A stretch of 64,000 bases of DNA from Cupriavidus gilardii. GTDB lineage: Bacteria; Pseudomonadota; Gammaproteobacteria; Burkholderiales; Burkholderiaceae. How positions within the stretch are numbered: the stretch's first letter is position 1; each line of letters opens with the position of its first letter. The stretch is taken from NCBI RefSeq assembly GCF_013314895.1, contig NZ_JABTYE010000003.1, positions 62,001 to 126,000 of the forward strand, given 5' to 3'. Position numbers and translations under genes: made by a program. The notes below the pieces were generated by a model. That model worked only from the letters and a program-made list of their open reading frames with translations, did not search any database and was not told where the DNA came from. Shown piece by piece: positions 1 through 8,556 of this stretch.

Positions 1-673
1 TGACGTCCAGCGTCGCATGCGTCAGCGCGCTGATCGGGTTGAAGCACAGATTGCCCCACAGCTTGAGCCAGATCTCGTTGCGGATGTCCTCGCGCACCGG
101 CGCCTCCAGATCGGCGGCGATCATCGCCTCGCTGAGCCGCATCACGCGTTCCGACCGCGTGCCGTCGGGTTCGCCCAGCGGGAATTTCTTGCCATAGACA
201 TGGCGGATCACGCCGGGCGCGGCGATCTCTGCCGCGGGATACAGCACGCAGCCGATCGCCCGCTCGGGGCCGAATCCGTTCCATTGCCTGCCGCCCGGAT
301 CGACGCTCTGCAGCGTAGTGCCGGCGAACTCGCCGCCGTGCCGATAGAAGTACCAATAGGGAATGCCGTTGACGCCGGTGATGATCGCCGTGTCCGGCCC
401 CAGCAGCGGCTGCACCAGATCGACCACGCCGGGCACCGAATGGGCCTTGAGCGTGATGAACACGTAGTCCTGCTGCCCGAGTTCGCGTGGATCGGAGGTG
501 CAGCGTACCCTCCGCACCCGCTCCTCCCCTTCGATCAGCAGCTTGACGCCGTTCGCCTGCATCGCCGCCAGATGCGGCCCCCGCGCGACGAAGCTGACGT
601 CGACGCCTGCCCCGGCCAGTTGTGCGCCGATATAGCCGCCGATGGCCCCCGCGCCGTAGATACATACCTTCAT
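1..673 (-). CDS. 2-dehydropantoate 2-reductase family protein (partial, 3' end outside window)
   Basis: Reading the minus strand from ATG at 673 gives a protein beginning MKVCIYGAGAIGGYIGAQLA, the N-terminal Rossmann glycine motif (GxGxxG) of the ApbA/PanE ketopantoate reductase family. The family reduces 2-dehydropantoate to pantoate with NADPH in pantothenate synthesis, but many paralogues act on other 2-oxo acids, so the substrate is not assigned. About 224 codons are visible and the C-terminal part lies beyond base 1. The conserved segment ITGVNGIPYWYFY is present, and the C-terminal domain begins around RNEIWLKLWGNLCFNPISAL. A likely promoter and operator lie just upstream at 703-756. 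The gene is divergent from the glucan gene at 924. Confidence 0.85.
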   Translation of the reverse strand, partial: MKVCIYGAGAIGGYIGAQLAGAGVDVSFVARGPHLAAMQANGVKLLIEGEERVRRVRCTSDPRELGQQDYVFITLKAHSVPGVVDLVQPLLGPDTAIITGVNGIPYWYFYRHGGEFAGTTLQSVDPGGRQWNGFGPERAIGCVLYPAAEIAAPGVIRHVYGKKFPLGEPDGTRSERVMRLSEAMIAADLEAPVREDIRNEIWLKLWGNLCFNPISALTHATLDV

Positions 674-702
674 GATTGCTGTCTCCCGTGCCTTTGTTGG
701 TG

Positions 703-756
703 GATATAGATTTATTGATATATCACATACTATATTTCACAAGCGCGGAATCACAA
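703..756 (-). promoter_or_regulatory. promoter with inverted-repeat operator for the 673 gene
   Basis: On the minus strand a -35-like TTGTGA (751-756) is separated by 16 bp from a -10-like TATAGT (729-734). Just downstream is an inverted repeat GATATA-N10-TATATC (703-708 and 719-724). The stretch is strikingly AT-rich for this genome. Its position between -10 and the start codon at 673 suggests a repressor site. This is a by-eye prediction. Confidence 0.45.
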
Positions 757-923
757 CCTCTATTTGCATGCCGGCAAGTGGCGAGTGCGCCTGGGCCATG
801 CGGTACCATGCTCCGTTCTGTCGTGCCCGCGGTGTCCGGCTCCCCACAGAGCCGTCGAACTTTTTGCGCCAGCGGGCGTCTTTTCTGCAACTTCATTGAA
901 GCCGCAAGGCGCCGATTCTCCGC

Positions 924-2540
924 ATGCCGAAAATGAACCGACGGACCGTGCTGGTCTCCGCCGCCGCCACTGCTGCGCTCGCCGCACTGGGCATTCCCGC
1001 TTCCGCGCTGGCCGCTGGCCGCATCAAACTGGCCAAGGGCCAGCCCTTTACCCACGAGGGCCTGGTCGAACTGGCCCGCACCATGGCAAGCCGGCCGTAT
1101 GTCGCGCCGCCATCGCCGCCGGCCGACATCCTGGCCCGGATCGACTACGAGGAACACGGCAAGATCCGCTATCGCACCGACGATGCGCTGTTTGCCGACG
1201 GGCCCGGCCAGTTCCCCGTGACCTTCTTCCACCTGGGCACCTTCTTCCGCGTACCGGTACGGATGCACCTGGTCGAGACCAGTGGAGGGGCCGCCGGCAC
1301 TGCGCGCGAGATCGTCTACGACGAGTCGTATTTCGACATGCCGGCCAACAGCCCGGCGCGCAAGCTGCCGCGCGGCAGCGGCTTCGCCGGCTTCCGCTTC
1401 CAGGAAAGCCGGCTGGGCGACCAGAAGAAGCTCGACTGGCGCAAGAACGACTGGGTCGCCTTCCTCGGCGCCTCGTACTTCCGTGCGATCGGCGAGCTCT
1501 ACCAGTACGGCCTGTCGGCGCGCGGCATCGCCGTCGATGTCGCCCAGCCCGACAAGCCCGAGGAATTTCCGTCCTTCACCCACTTCTACTTCGAGGCCCC
1601 GCGCGACGGCAGCGATACCGTCACGGTGCATGCGCTGCTGGACGGCCCCAGCGTCACCGGCGCCTACCGCTTCACGATGCAGCGTGCCAAGGGCGTGGTG
1701 ATGGACGTCGACTGCGCGCTGTTCCTGCGCAAGGACGTCGGCCGCCTCGGCCTGGCGCCGCTGACCTCGATGTTCTGGTACTCGGAGTCGGTCAAGCGCA
1801 CCGGTGTCGACTGGCGGCCGGAGGTGCACGACTCCGACGGGCTGGCGATGTGGACCGGCGCGGGCGAGCGCATCTGGCGCCCGCTGAACAATCCGCCGCG
1901 CACCATCGCGTCGGCGTTCGGCGACGACAACCCGCGCGGCTTCGGCCTGCTGCAGCGCGACCGCAATTTCGACCACTACCAGGACGGCGTCTTCTACGAG
2001 CGCCGGCCCAGCCTGTGGGTCGAGCCGCGCGAAGGCTGGGGCGCCGGCACCGTGCAGTTGATCGAGATCCCGACCGACGACGAGATTCACGACAATATCG
2101 TCGCGATGTGGGTTCCGAAGGCGCCCGCCAAGGCCGGCAGCGCCTATCGGTTGCGCTACCGTCTGCACTGGCTGGCCGACGAGCCGTATCCCACGCCGCT
2201 GGCCCGCTGCGTGGCCACGCGCATGGGCAATGGCGGGCAGCCCGGCCAGCCGCGCCCGCCCGGCGTGCGCAAATTCATGGTGGAGTTCAAGGGCGCGCCG
2301 CTGGAGAATCTGCCGTTCGGCACCAAGCCGGAGGCCGTGCTGTGGTCCTCGCGCGGCAAGTTCTCGTACATCTTCACCGAAGCCGTGCCCAACGGCGTGC
2401 CGGGCCACTGGCGCGCGCAGTTCGACCTGACCGTCGACGGCGACGAGCCGGTCGACATGCGGCTGTTCCTGCGTCTGAACGGCAAGCCGCTGTCTGAAAC
2501 GTGGCTGTATCAGTATCATCCGTTCCGGACGAACGTCTGA
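924..2540 (+). CDS. opgD: periplasmic glucan biosynthesis protein, OpgD/MdoD-like
   Basis: This 538-residue protein belongs to the OpgG/OpgD family, which acts in the periplasm on the backbone of osmoregulated periplasmic glucans. The N-terminus MPKMNRRTVLVSAAATAALA has the twin arginines and hydrophobic stretch of a Tat signal, with a probable cleavage site after ASALA. A Tat signal is typical of OpgD rather than Sec-exported OpgG. Family-typical stretches include GFRFQ, FLGASYFRA, and the C-terminal FLRLNGKPLSETWLYQY. Length fits the family (about 510-550). Genes for the glucosyltransferase OpgH are not in this window. The gene runs convergently into the gene ending at 2565, with 24 bp between them. 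Whether it is orthologous to G or D is inferred mainly from the signal peptide. Confidence 0.85.
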   Translation: MPKMNRRTVLVSAAATAALAALGIPASALAAGRIKLAKGQPFTHEGLVELARTMASRPYVAPPSPPADILARIDYEEHGKIRYRTDDALFADGPGQFPVTFFHLGTFFRVPVRMHLVETSGGAAGTAREIVYDESYFDMPANSPARKLPRGSGFAGFRFQESRLGDQKKLDWRKNDWVAFLGASYFRAIGELYQYGLSARGIAVDVAQPDKPEEFPSFTHFYFEAPRDGSDTVTVHALLDGPSVTGAYRFTMQRAKGVVMDVDCALFLRKDVGRLGLAPLTSMFWYSESVKRTGVDWRPEVHDSDGLAMWTGAGERIWRPLNNPPRTIASAFGDDNPRGFGLLQRDRNFDHYQDGVFYERRPSLWVEPREGWGAGTVQLIEIPTDDEIHDNIVAMWVPKAPAKAGSAYRLRYRLHWLADEPYPTPLARCVATRMGNGGQPGQPRPPGVRKFMVEFKGAPLENLPFGTKPEAVLWSSRGKFSYIFTEAVPNGVPGHWRAQFDLTVDGDEPVDMRLFLRLNGKPLSETWLYQYHPFRTNV

Positions 2541-2564
2541 GTGCGTTGCGCCGGCCCCACCGCA

Positions 2565-4688
2565 TCAGCGGCCGGGGCCCGCGGCGCGACAGCCCGGCAT
2601 CGAAGTTTGCGGGTCCGAAGGCGTCGTCGGCGGAATTGCGAGCCGTGCCCGCTGAGATCCGCCCACTCCACGCTTCTTTCGACGCCATGCAGGCAGACTT
2701 CCCGCCAGACAAGAGAAGAACCCCGCGCGCCGCTCGTACTCCAGACGCATCGTCGTCTTGCCTTCGATGAAGTCCTGGAACAGCCGCCGCAGGCGTCCGA
2801 GCACCGCGTCGTCACTCCGCAGGCTCATACCCTCGAGCAGCGTCTTCAGCGCAGCCTCATCGGTGGCAGAGGCACAACACCGCATCCTTTCCATCATTGT
2901 CTTGCGGTCATCTTCATAGACTTCATCGAGCCGCACCGACAATTGCAGCTCCAATGCCCGCAGCAAGGCGCGATCCATTTCCAGCCCGATCAGGATTTCC
3001 CACAGCGCGCGTCTTGCGACGGGCCGCTCACCGTCGAACAGGGCGCGGAGCAAGACATCGATGGTCAGGTATTTGTTGTTCCGCATCTCTTCGACGGTGC
3101 CCTCGCGTTGTGCATCGACGATGTGCTGCGCTTGCGCAAGAGCCTGGGCGTCCCACGCCAATTGCGCGCGAGCCGCGCGCCTGTCCTTGTAGATCCGAAT
3201 ACAGGCCGTGACCAGCCAGACGGTGCCGACGAGCAACGCGACCGCACCGACGATGATGCCGACCGGGGCAATCACGCCGAATGCGGTCGTGGCCAGGATC
3301 GCGCCAATACCGATCGCGACGGAAACCGCACCGTATATCACGCGGACTTTGGCCCACCGGATCTTCTGCCGCTCCGCGGTTTCGATGACGTCAAACGCCT
3401 TGTCGCGGTGGTGCATCAGAATGTCGACCAACTCGTTGGCGCGCTGGATGTCCGCGCGTTTATCCGATTCCGCTTGTTGTGCGCGCTCCGCCGATTGCGG
3501 TCCCGGCACCTGCGCGGGGCGATTGGCAGCAGATGATGCCGCAACGCTGTGTCGGGCCTCGTGGAGCGAATCTGCGATGGCGGACACGCGCTGTCGCCGG
3601 CGCTCCGGTGTCCGCCACTCTGCTGCCCGGCCGCGAGCTGACTGAATATCGTCGAGTCGGCGCGCGGACTGATGCCATGCGAGCAAACCGGCGGCCATAT
3701 GAAGGACTCCCATCGCCACGCTGAACGCCCCACCGGCGACGCCAACCGTGGCGAGATGGACTCCGGCGACGCCAGCCCTGCTGACAGCCGATGCCACGTT
3801 GCATCCGGTGCCGCCCAACTGAATCACGACGTCGCGTGCGGCAGCCATACCAAGCGTATGGACATTGTCATTGGCTTGAGCCAGCTCGTTCGCTGCCTGC
3901 TCATACAGGATGTAGTGCTCGATATCCGCGATCAGGCCCAGCGCCAGTTTCTCGAGCGCAATATTGGTGTCTCGCAGTTCGAACCTGGCGTCGAGGAGTT
4001 TCCTTGGCAAGGCGTTGGCATCCGTAGCATGCGCACTCTGCGGCAGTGGATGGCTAGCCTCGTCCACCTGCCAATTTCTCAAATGGGCTTCCAGCTCCCG
4101 CTTCCTGGCAAGCAGCCACGCTATCCGAGCCTCGCATTGGGCATCGCCTTGCAGGAACCGCGCATGACCCTGTGCATGCTCTCGTTTGCATTCATCCAGC
4201 TCGAACTTCTTTCGGCCGGCTTTCCATGTCAGGTGCAGCGTTCCCGCGGCTTCGAGTATGGTGAAGACGCCGCCTGCGACGCCCGCTTCGCTCGTGGCGG
4301 GGACAAGGGAAGTGATGGAAAGGGTATCGAACTTGTCGGCGACAAACGGACCCACCTGGAGTGCAGTTCGACCGCTCGTCGCCCCCGCCCACATCGCGTA
4401 TGTCACTTCATTGAGCAGGTGCCATCCCCTCGCTTGTGGCAACCTGGCATGTGTCCAGAAATGAGGTGGCCATTGCTGGCTGCCTGCATTGCAAAACGGT
4501 CCCCGCTCTCGAACCGTCTGGTCCACGCTCGAAGCCGTGACCTGCATGGGCTGCATCAGTTTTTGCGATGGCCGCACCGCGATGTCGTCCGGTACGGCTT
4601 TCGGAGCGCGATTCGCGCAAAGCGCTCCCGAATCGAAGGCCTGTGTTGCATTCTCGCGAACGACAGAACCATACGCATCGATCGGCAT
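2565..4688 (-). CDS. unrecognised 707-aa protein with hydrophobic hairpins; possible secreted effector
   Basis: I do not recognise a family. I chose ATG 4688 because GGAGGAG lies 5 bp upstream of it; the frame stays open for another 52 codons without a better site. The protein begins MPIDAYGSVVRENATQAF, with no classical signal peptide but a Ser/Gln/Ala-rich first 60 residues. Two hydrophobic regions stand out: residues about 304-338 and a strong helical hairpin at about 449-498 (VRVIYGAVSVAIGIGAIL then IIVGAVALLVGTVWLV). Charged, coiled-coil-prone helices surround them (about 160-260 and 370-445). This plan resembles membrane-inserting secreted proteins, but that is an inference. It lies 97 bp downstream of the F-box-like gene on the same strand, probably in one transcript, and local GC is lower than in the flanks. 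A toxin or a large membrane-associated protein of unknown role are alternatives. Confidence 0.65.
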   Translation of the reverse strand: MPIDAYGSVVRENATQAFDSGALCANRAPKAVPDDIAVRPSQKLMQPMQVTASSVDQTVRERGPFCNAGSQQWPPHFWTHARLPQARGWHLLNEVTYAMWAGATSGRTALQVGPFVADKFDTLSITSLVPATSEAGVAGGVFTILEAAGTLHLTWKAGRKKFELDECKREHAQGHARFLQGDAQCEARIAWLLARKRELEAHLRNWQVDEASHPLPQSAHATDANALPRKLLDARFELRDTNIALEKLALGLIADIEHYILYEQAANELAQANDNVHTLGMAAARDVVIQLGGTGCNVASAVSRAGVAGVHLATVGVAGGAFSVAMGVLHMAAGLLAWHQSARRLDDIQSARGRAAEWRTPERRRQRVSAIADSLHEARHSVAASSAANRPAQVPGPQSAERAQQAESDKRADIQRANELVDILMHHRDKAFDVIETAERQKIRWAKVRVIYGAVSVAIGIGAILATTAFGVIAPVGIIVGAVALLVGTVWLVTACIRIYKDRRAARAQLAWDAQALAQAQHIVDAQREGTVEEMRNNKYLTIDVLLRALFDGERPVARRALWEILIGLEMDRALLRALELQLSVRLDEVYEDDRKTMMERMRCCASATDEAALKTLLEGMSLRSDDAVLGRLRRLFQDFIEGKTTMRLEYERRAGFFSCLAGSLPAWRRKKRGVGGSQRARLAIPPTTPSDPQTSMPGCRAAGPGR

Positions 4689-4785
4689 GGTCTCCTCCAG
4701 TGAACTGCGGTTCTCCAGTGCCGGCGATGTCCGAGCCTTGGCGGCCGGCGCATGGGCCGACGAATCATCGCTTGCTGGCCGGAGG

Positions 4786-6051
4786 CTAGATGATGTGGGC
4801 AGGCAAACGATCGGCGCTCGGTACGACCTTGGCCGTGACGCCACGAAGCGCGCGCCGAGCCTCGTCGCCCGGCATGCCGTCGATTGGAGGTGGCGGCGGC
4901 AGATAGTCGAGTTCTTCGTCGCTGCAGGCTGTCATGTACGGATCCGACCCCGGCCCACTGGTCTTGCTCAGGCGGAAGAGCAGGCTGATCAGCAGATCCG
5001 TGGGTTCGCCGATCGTGAATGCGGCATGGAGATCGTTGCACAGGTGGCTCAGCCCTTGGCGCAAGGCGCGCAACGCTACATAGTCCTCGTCGCACGCATC
5101 GGCCGGCATTGCCTGGTAAATGGTTTGCCATCGTCGGACCGATCCTGGCAGATCGTCAGGGTCGATTCTTTGCGCCAGCTGTGCGAGAACGCGTGATCTG
5201 GCGAAACGGCTTTCGTCATTGCTCGGTACCAGCTGGAGAGCGGACTCGGTCAGCATGTCGAGCGATGCGGTGTCGGTATGCGGAATCCAGCGGGCAAAGG
5301 AGCGCATCAACTCCAGGGCCCACGATACCGAATGCTGCCGCGCTCGGGCGAGCGCGTCGACAACCAGAGACTGCCTGCCATCGGCCGTCATTGCGCGCAA
5401 CATGGAGATGATCGCTTTAATGGCCCATTCGCGTATGGGCGGCCGCAGCATGGCCAGGGCGTCTGTAGTCGACAAGACCTGATCGGACCCGCGCATCCCT
5501 GCGATGCGCCGGGCAATGGCATCTTCTTCGCGGTATTGAGGCATCGCCGATATCGTGTTGAACGCCCGATGAAAGGACGTGCATGTGGCGGACAGCGGCG
5601 AACCATTGAACAGGAAATATCGGTCGCCGGCTGGAACGCGGGCCAGCACCTCGCACAGCAATTCAGGCGGGAGGTCCAGCAATGACAACGGTGGCGCGAA
5701 CTTCGCTACGACCAGCGTGGAGTTGTCTCTTGCCATCAAGCATGTATCGCCATCGGGACGGCGCTTCTCCGCGCCGGTTCGCAATTCGGAACTGGCACAC
5801 CGCTTCAGCGCTGCCGGCCGATGGCGTCGACTGAAAAAGGAAACCACCGCTCCCCATGCGCCGGTAATCCCATCGCGGGAAGGCCGTGGCGACAATGGTG
5901 TCGAGCGCGGATCGTGGCATTGAACGCGGGCGGAGCGTCCGCCAGCTTGCACGGCGATCGTTACTCGGTTAGCTCGATAAACGGCGCCCCCTTCTGGCGG
6001 CGGACGGGTGTCGACGACGACGGACGAAAGGACGGAAGGAGTGCCCGCCAT
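4786..6051 (-). CDS. F-box-like domain protein, putative host-directed effector
   Basis: The 421-residue product carries an F-box-like motif at about residues 127-175: LPPELLCEVLARVP, then SATCTSFHRAFN, matching the eukaryotic pattern LPxELLxxILxxL...C+xF. Before it are about 115 residues rich in Ser, Pro and Arg with little predicted structure, as in type III secretion N-termini. After it comes an alpha-helical region with no leucine-rich repeats that I can see, and a PPPPP run near the C-terminus. I chose ATG 6051 because AGGAG sits 5 bp upstream; an in-frame ATG at 6087 lacks one. Bacterial F-box proteins such as Ralstonia GALA and Agrobacterium VirF act inside eukaryotic cells by recruiting Skp1. 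Assigning that role here is inference. No hrpII-type TTCG-N16-TTCG box was found within about 170 bp upstream by eye. The downstream 707-aa gene is probably co-transcribed. Confidence 0.6.
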   Translation of the reverse strand: MAGTPSVLSSVVVDTRPPPEGGAVYRANRVTIAVQAGGRSARVQCHDPRSTPLSPRPSRDGITGAWGAVVSFFSRRHRPAALKRCASSELRTGAEKRRPDGDTCLMARDNSTLVVAKFAPPLSLLDLPPELLCEVLARVPAGDRYFLFNGSPLSATCTSFHRAFNTISAMPQYREEDAIARRIAGMRGSDQVLSTTDALAMLRPPIREWAIKAIISMLRAMTADGRQSLVVDALARARQHSVSWALELMRSFARWIPHTDTASLDMLTESALQLVPSNDESRFARSRVLAQLAQRIDPDDLPGSVRRWQTIYQAMPADACDEDYVALRALRQGLSHLCNDLHAAFTIGEPTDLLISLLFRLSKTSGPGSDPYMTACSDEELDYLPPPPPIDGMPGDEARRALRGVTAKVVPSADRLPAHII

Positions 6052-6257
6052 GATGGCTCCTGACGAAGAGGTGGATCGAACCGCCACACCGTAGCGGTGT
6101 TGTGCACCGACCGCGATTGCCGGTACTGATCAGGAGTGTTTGCCGAAGTGTTGCCGAACCGTAAAAATTTGGTTACGACGCTTTAGATTGCAGGACGAGC
6201 GCCCCTTGGCGCGACTTGTGCTTTCCATGTCGATATCAGTCTGCAAGGAGAGAAATC

Positions 6258-6653
6258 ATGTTGTTCCATCGACATGGTGTGCGCGTGGCATTGCTGGCGC
6301 TCGGCGCCGCCTGGGCGACCACGGCGGCAGCGCAGCCGGCCAATGTGCCGACCGAATCCGAACGCGGCAGCGGCAGTCAGATGTCGCGTCAGCCCAAACC
6401 CGTTACGCAACCGTCGACCCGGGAAGGCGAAGGGATTCGATCGAATCCTGGCGGGCTGGGCAAACTTGGCGATCCGCGCCCCAGTGCGCCGGGCGGCAAG
6501 GACGAACCGTCTCCGCGGACCCAGGCCTCCGGCGCCGCACCGTCGCCGCCGGTGGCGCCGTTGAAGGGACGCGAGCGCAAGGGCAGCGGCGGTGCCGCCA
6601 TCGATCAGGCACGCGAGCCCAGTACCGACCCGCGCGAGAGCGGCGCGCGCTAA
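6258..6653 (+). CDS. small secreted Pro/Gly-rich hypothetical protein
   Basis: The 131-residue product starts at ATG 6258, behind AAGGAGAG. It begins MLFHRHGVRVALLALGAAWA, a clear Sec signal peptide with a likely cleavage site after TAAAQ. The mature part is low-complexity, rich in Pro, Gly, Ser and charged residues, with no cysteine and no recognisable domain, so it is probably disordered in the periplasm. Function is unknown. It stands alone between the F-box-like gene (divergent) and the DUF2269 gene (convergent). Confidence 0.6.
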   Translation: MLFHRHGVRVALLALGAAWATTAAAQPANVPTESERGSGSQMSRQPKPVTQPSTREGEGIRSNPGGLGKLGDPRPSAPGGKDEPSPRTQASGAAPSPPVAPLKGRERKGSGGAAIDQAREPSTDPRESGAR

Positions 6654-6709
6654 GGCTGCGGCCTAAGGCTGCCGATGCGAGCGGATGTCCGGCGGCCGTG
6701 CGCCGATGT

Positions 6710-7183
6710 TCACGGCAGCGTGGCCGGCTTGGCGATCATCAGATAGAAGATCGCCAGGAAGCTGAACAGCGCCGGCACACCCAGCGCGAACCACCAGCGG
6801 AAGTACCGCCAGTAGGCCGGCGGCAGCGGCGCCTGTGCGCCGGCGGCCGCCGCGGACACGGTGCGCATCCGCATCTGCAGCCAGACCACCGGCAGCCAGC
6901 ACGCGATGGCGACCACATAGAGCAGGATCGACACGCGCAGCCACGCCAGCTCCCACGAAAAATTGGCGATGCGCATCAGCATGTAGCCAGTGACCGGCTG
7001 CAGGATCGCCGTGCTGGCGGTGAACAGCCAGTCCGCGATCACCACATGGCGCGAGGTCACCGCGACCGCGCGGCTGTCGCGCGTCAGCGTGGCAGCCAGA
7101 AGGTAGAACGCACTGCCCACGCCCGTGCCGAACAGCAGCGTGCTGCCGACCACGTGAATCCATTTGACGATCATGTAGTCCAT
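6710..7183 (-). CDS. DUF2269 integral membrane protein
   Basis: The 157-residue protein begins MDYMIVKWIHVVGSTLLFGT and has four predicted transmembrane helices: residues about 5-25, 45-70, 80-100 and 130-150. The segments KWIHVVGSTLLFGTGVGSAF and QPVTGYMLM are typical of the DUF2269 (predicted integral membrane protein) family, whose function is unknown. Its ATG lies 13 bp inside the 3' end of the upstream SDR-DoxX gene, so the two are very likely translationally coupled. Together they form a two-gene membrane and oxidoreductase unit that is often found linked. Confidence 0.75.
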   Translation of the reverse strand: MDYMIVKWIHVVGSTLLFGTGVGSAFYLLAATLTRDSRAVAVTSRHVVIADWLFTASTAILQPVTGYMLMRIANFSWELAWLRVSILLYVVAIACWLPVVWLQMRMRTVSAAAAGAQAPLPPAYWRYFRWWFALGVPALFSFLAIFYLMIAKPATLP

Positions 7184-8505
7184 CGCTTGCGCTCCAGCGT
7201 GCCCAGCAGCCACAGCACGGCCAGCATGGGCAGGTTCTTGGTCAGGGGACCATAGGGATGCAGCCAGAACTCGGGCAGCCGCACGCTGATGATCACGGTG
7301 TAGCCGAGAATCAGCGCGGCCTGCGCCGCCCAGATCCAGGGGAAGCGCCAGCGCGCGGGGGCGAAGCACATCACCCCGAACAGCAGGTCCAGGCCGGCCG
7401 CGCCGTACAGCGCAAGCGGCCGCAGCACCTCCGGTACGCCGGCGCGCGCCAGCAAGGCATAGCTGTCCTCGACCGGATAGAGGCCCAGCGAGACGATCCC
7501 CGTGATGATCCAGACCAGCGCGACGGCCGTGCGCAATACCGGCAACTGCCACCTGAGCACGGCCTGTGTGCGCGCGGCCTCCCGCCACCGCGCCGGCACG
7601 AACGCGTCGACGGCGCGCGGTGGCCGGCCCAGCAGCCGATGCAGCGGCGCGGAGTCGCCGGTATTGCCGCGCGCGAGCATCGCCAACGCGTCTTCGTTCA
7701 GCGGCAGCCCGGGCGCCAGGCGCGTCATCAGCGGCAAGCCGGCACGGACCAGCGCTTCGGGCACGGGCAGCACGCGCAGCGCGCCTGGCTGCCCCAGCGT
7801 GTGACGCAACTCGGCCAGGTAGTCGCGCAGCGTCAACGCTGCGGGTCCGACCACCGGGATACGGCCCTGCGGCCAGTCCGGGCGCATCGCCGGATGGCTT
7901 GCGGGGCCGCCTTCGGCCATGGTCGCGAGCCGCACGATCGCGGCCACCAGATCGTCCAGATGGACCGGCTGCACGCGCTGCCTGCCGCCGTCCGGCAACA
8001 GCAGCAGGGGCATCGTGGCCAGCGTGCCGAACATCCTCGCGCTGACCCCGCCGGGACCGTAGACCAGCGACGGCTGCAGGATCGCCGCGGGCAGGGCGAG
8101 ACCGGCGAGGTAATCGTCGGCGGCCTTCTTGCTGAGGTGGTAGGGGGTGGTGGCTTGCGCGTCGGCGCCCAGGGCCGAGATCTGGATCACCGCACGCACG
8201 CCCGCTTGCGCACAGGCCGCGAACAGCGCGATCGGCGCGCGCCGATGCAGCAACTCGAAGGTCTGCGTGCCGCGCTCGGCGAAGATGCCGACCGCGTTGA
8301 CGACCACGTCGACGCCGTCGAGCAGAGGCAGCCATGCCTGCGCTTCGGTCAGCGCGGCGAAATCGACGGCACGGAATTCGCATGAGCCGAGGTCGCGCGC
8401 GGCCTTCGCCGGATCGCGCACGCCGCAGAGAACCCGGCAGCCGGCCCGTGCCAGCGCCGCCGCAATCGCGGTGCCGATAAACCCGCTGGCGCCGGTCAGC
8501 AGCAC
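7171..8505 (-). CDS. NAD(P)-binding SDR domain fused to a DoxX-like membrane domain
   Basis: The protein has two parts. Residues 1 to about 300 form an atypical SDR / NmrA-like Rossmann domain, starting with VLLTGASGFIGTAIAAALA and containing YHLSKKAADDYL. Residues about 300-444 form a four-helix DoxX-like membrane region. The start is uncertain: the frame stays open into the divergent gene at 8557, and no in-frame codon has a good Shine-Dalgarno sequence. I place the start at GTG 8505 because it begins exactly at the Rossmann beta-strand; a slightly longer form is possible. It overlaps the DUF2269 gene by 13 bp. The substrate is unknown, and membrane-bound redox activity is an inference from the fusion. 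Confidence 0.75.
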   Translation of the reverse strand: MLLTGASGFIGTAIAAALARAGCRVLCGVRDPAKAARDLGSCEFRAVDFAALTEAQAWLPLLDGVDVVVNAVGIFAERGTQTFELLHRRAPIALFAACAQAGVRAVIQISALGADAQATTPYHLSKKAADDYLAGLALPAAILQPSLVYGPGGVSARMFGTLATMPLLLLPDGGRQRVQPVHLDDLVAAIVRLATMAEGGPASHPAMRPDWPQGRIPVVGPAALTLRDYLAELRHTLGQPGALRVLPVPEALVRAGLPLMTRLAPGLPLNEDALAMLARGNTGDSAPLHRLLGRPPRAVDAFVPARWREAARTQAVLRWQLPVLRTAVALVWIITGIVSLGLYPVEDSYALLARAGVPEVLRPLALYGAAGLDLLFGVMCFAPARWRFPWIWAAQAALILGYTVIISVRLPEFWLHPYGPLTKNLPMLAVLWLLGTLERKRWTT

Positions 8506-8556
8506 CGTGGGACGCGCGGTGCCGCCGGTCGCCGCATCCCGTTCCGAGGAACCGAC

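Noticed and set aside
723-2519. 598-codon open frame antisense to opgD
   Set aside because: It mirrors a well-supported OpgD protein, has an Arg/Ala/Gly-rich composition with no domain, and is the usual shadow of a high-GC gene.
3672-4703. 343-codon plus-strand frame across the 707-aa gene
   Set aside because: No convincing start site or domain. The minus frame has a strong GGAGGAG site and coherent hydrophobic helices.
6052-6257. hrpII/PIP-type box upstream of the F-box-like gene
   Set aside because: CGAA occurs several times but never with the 16-bp spacing needed for TTCG-N16-TTCG.
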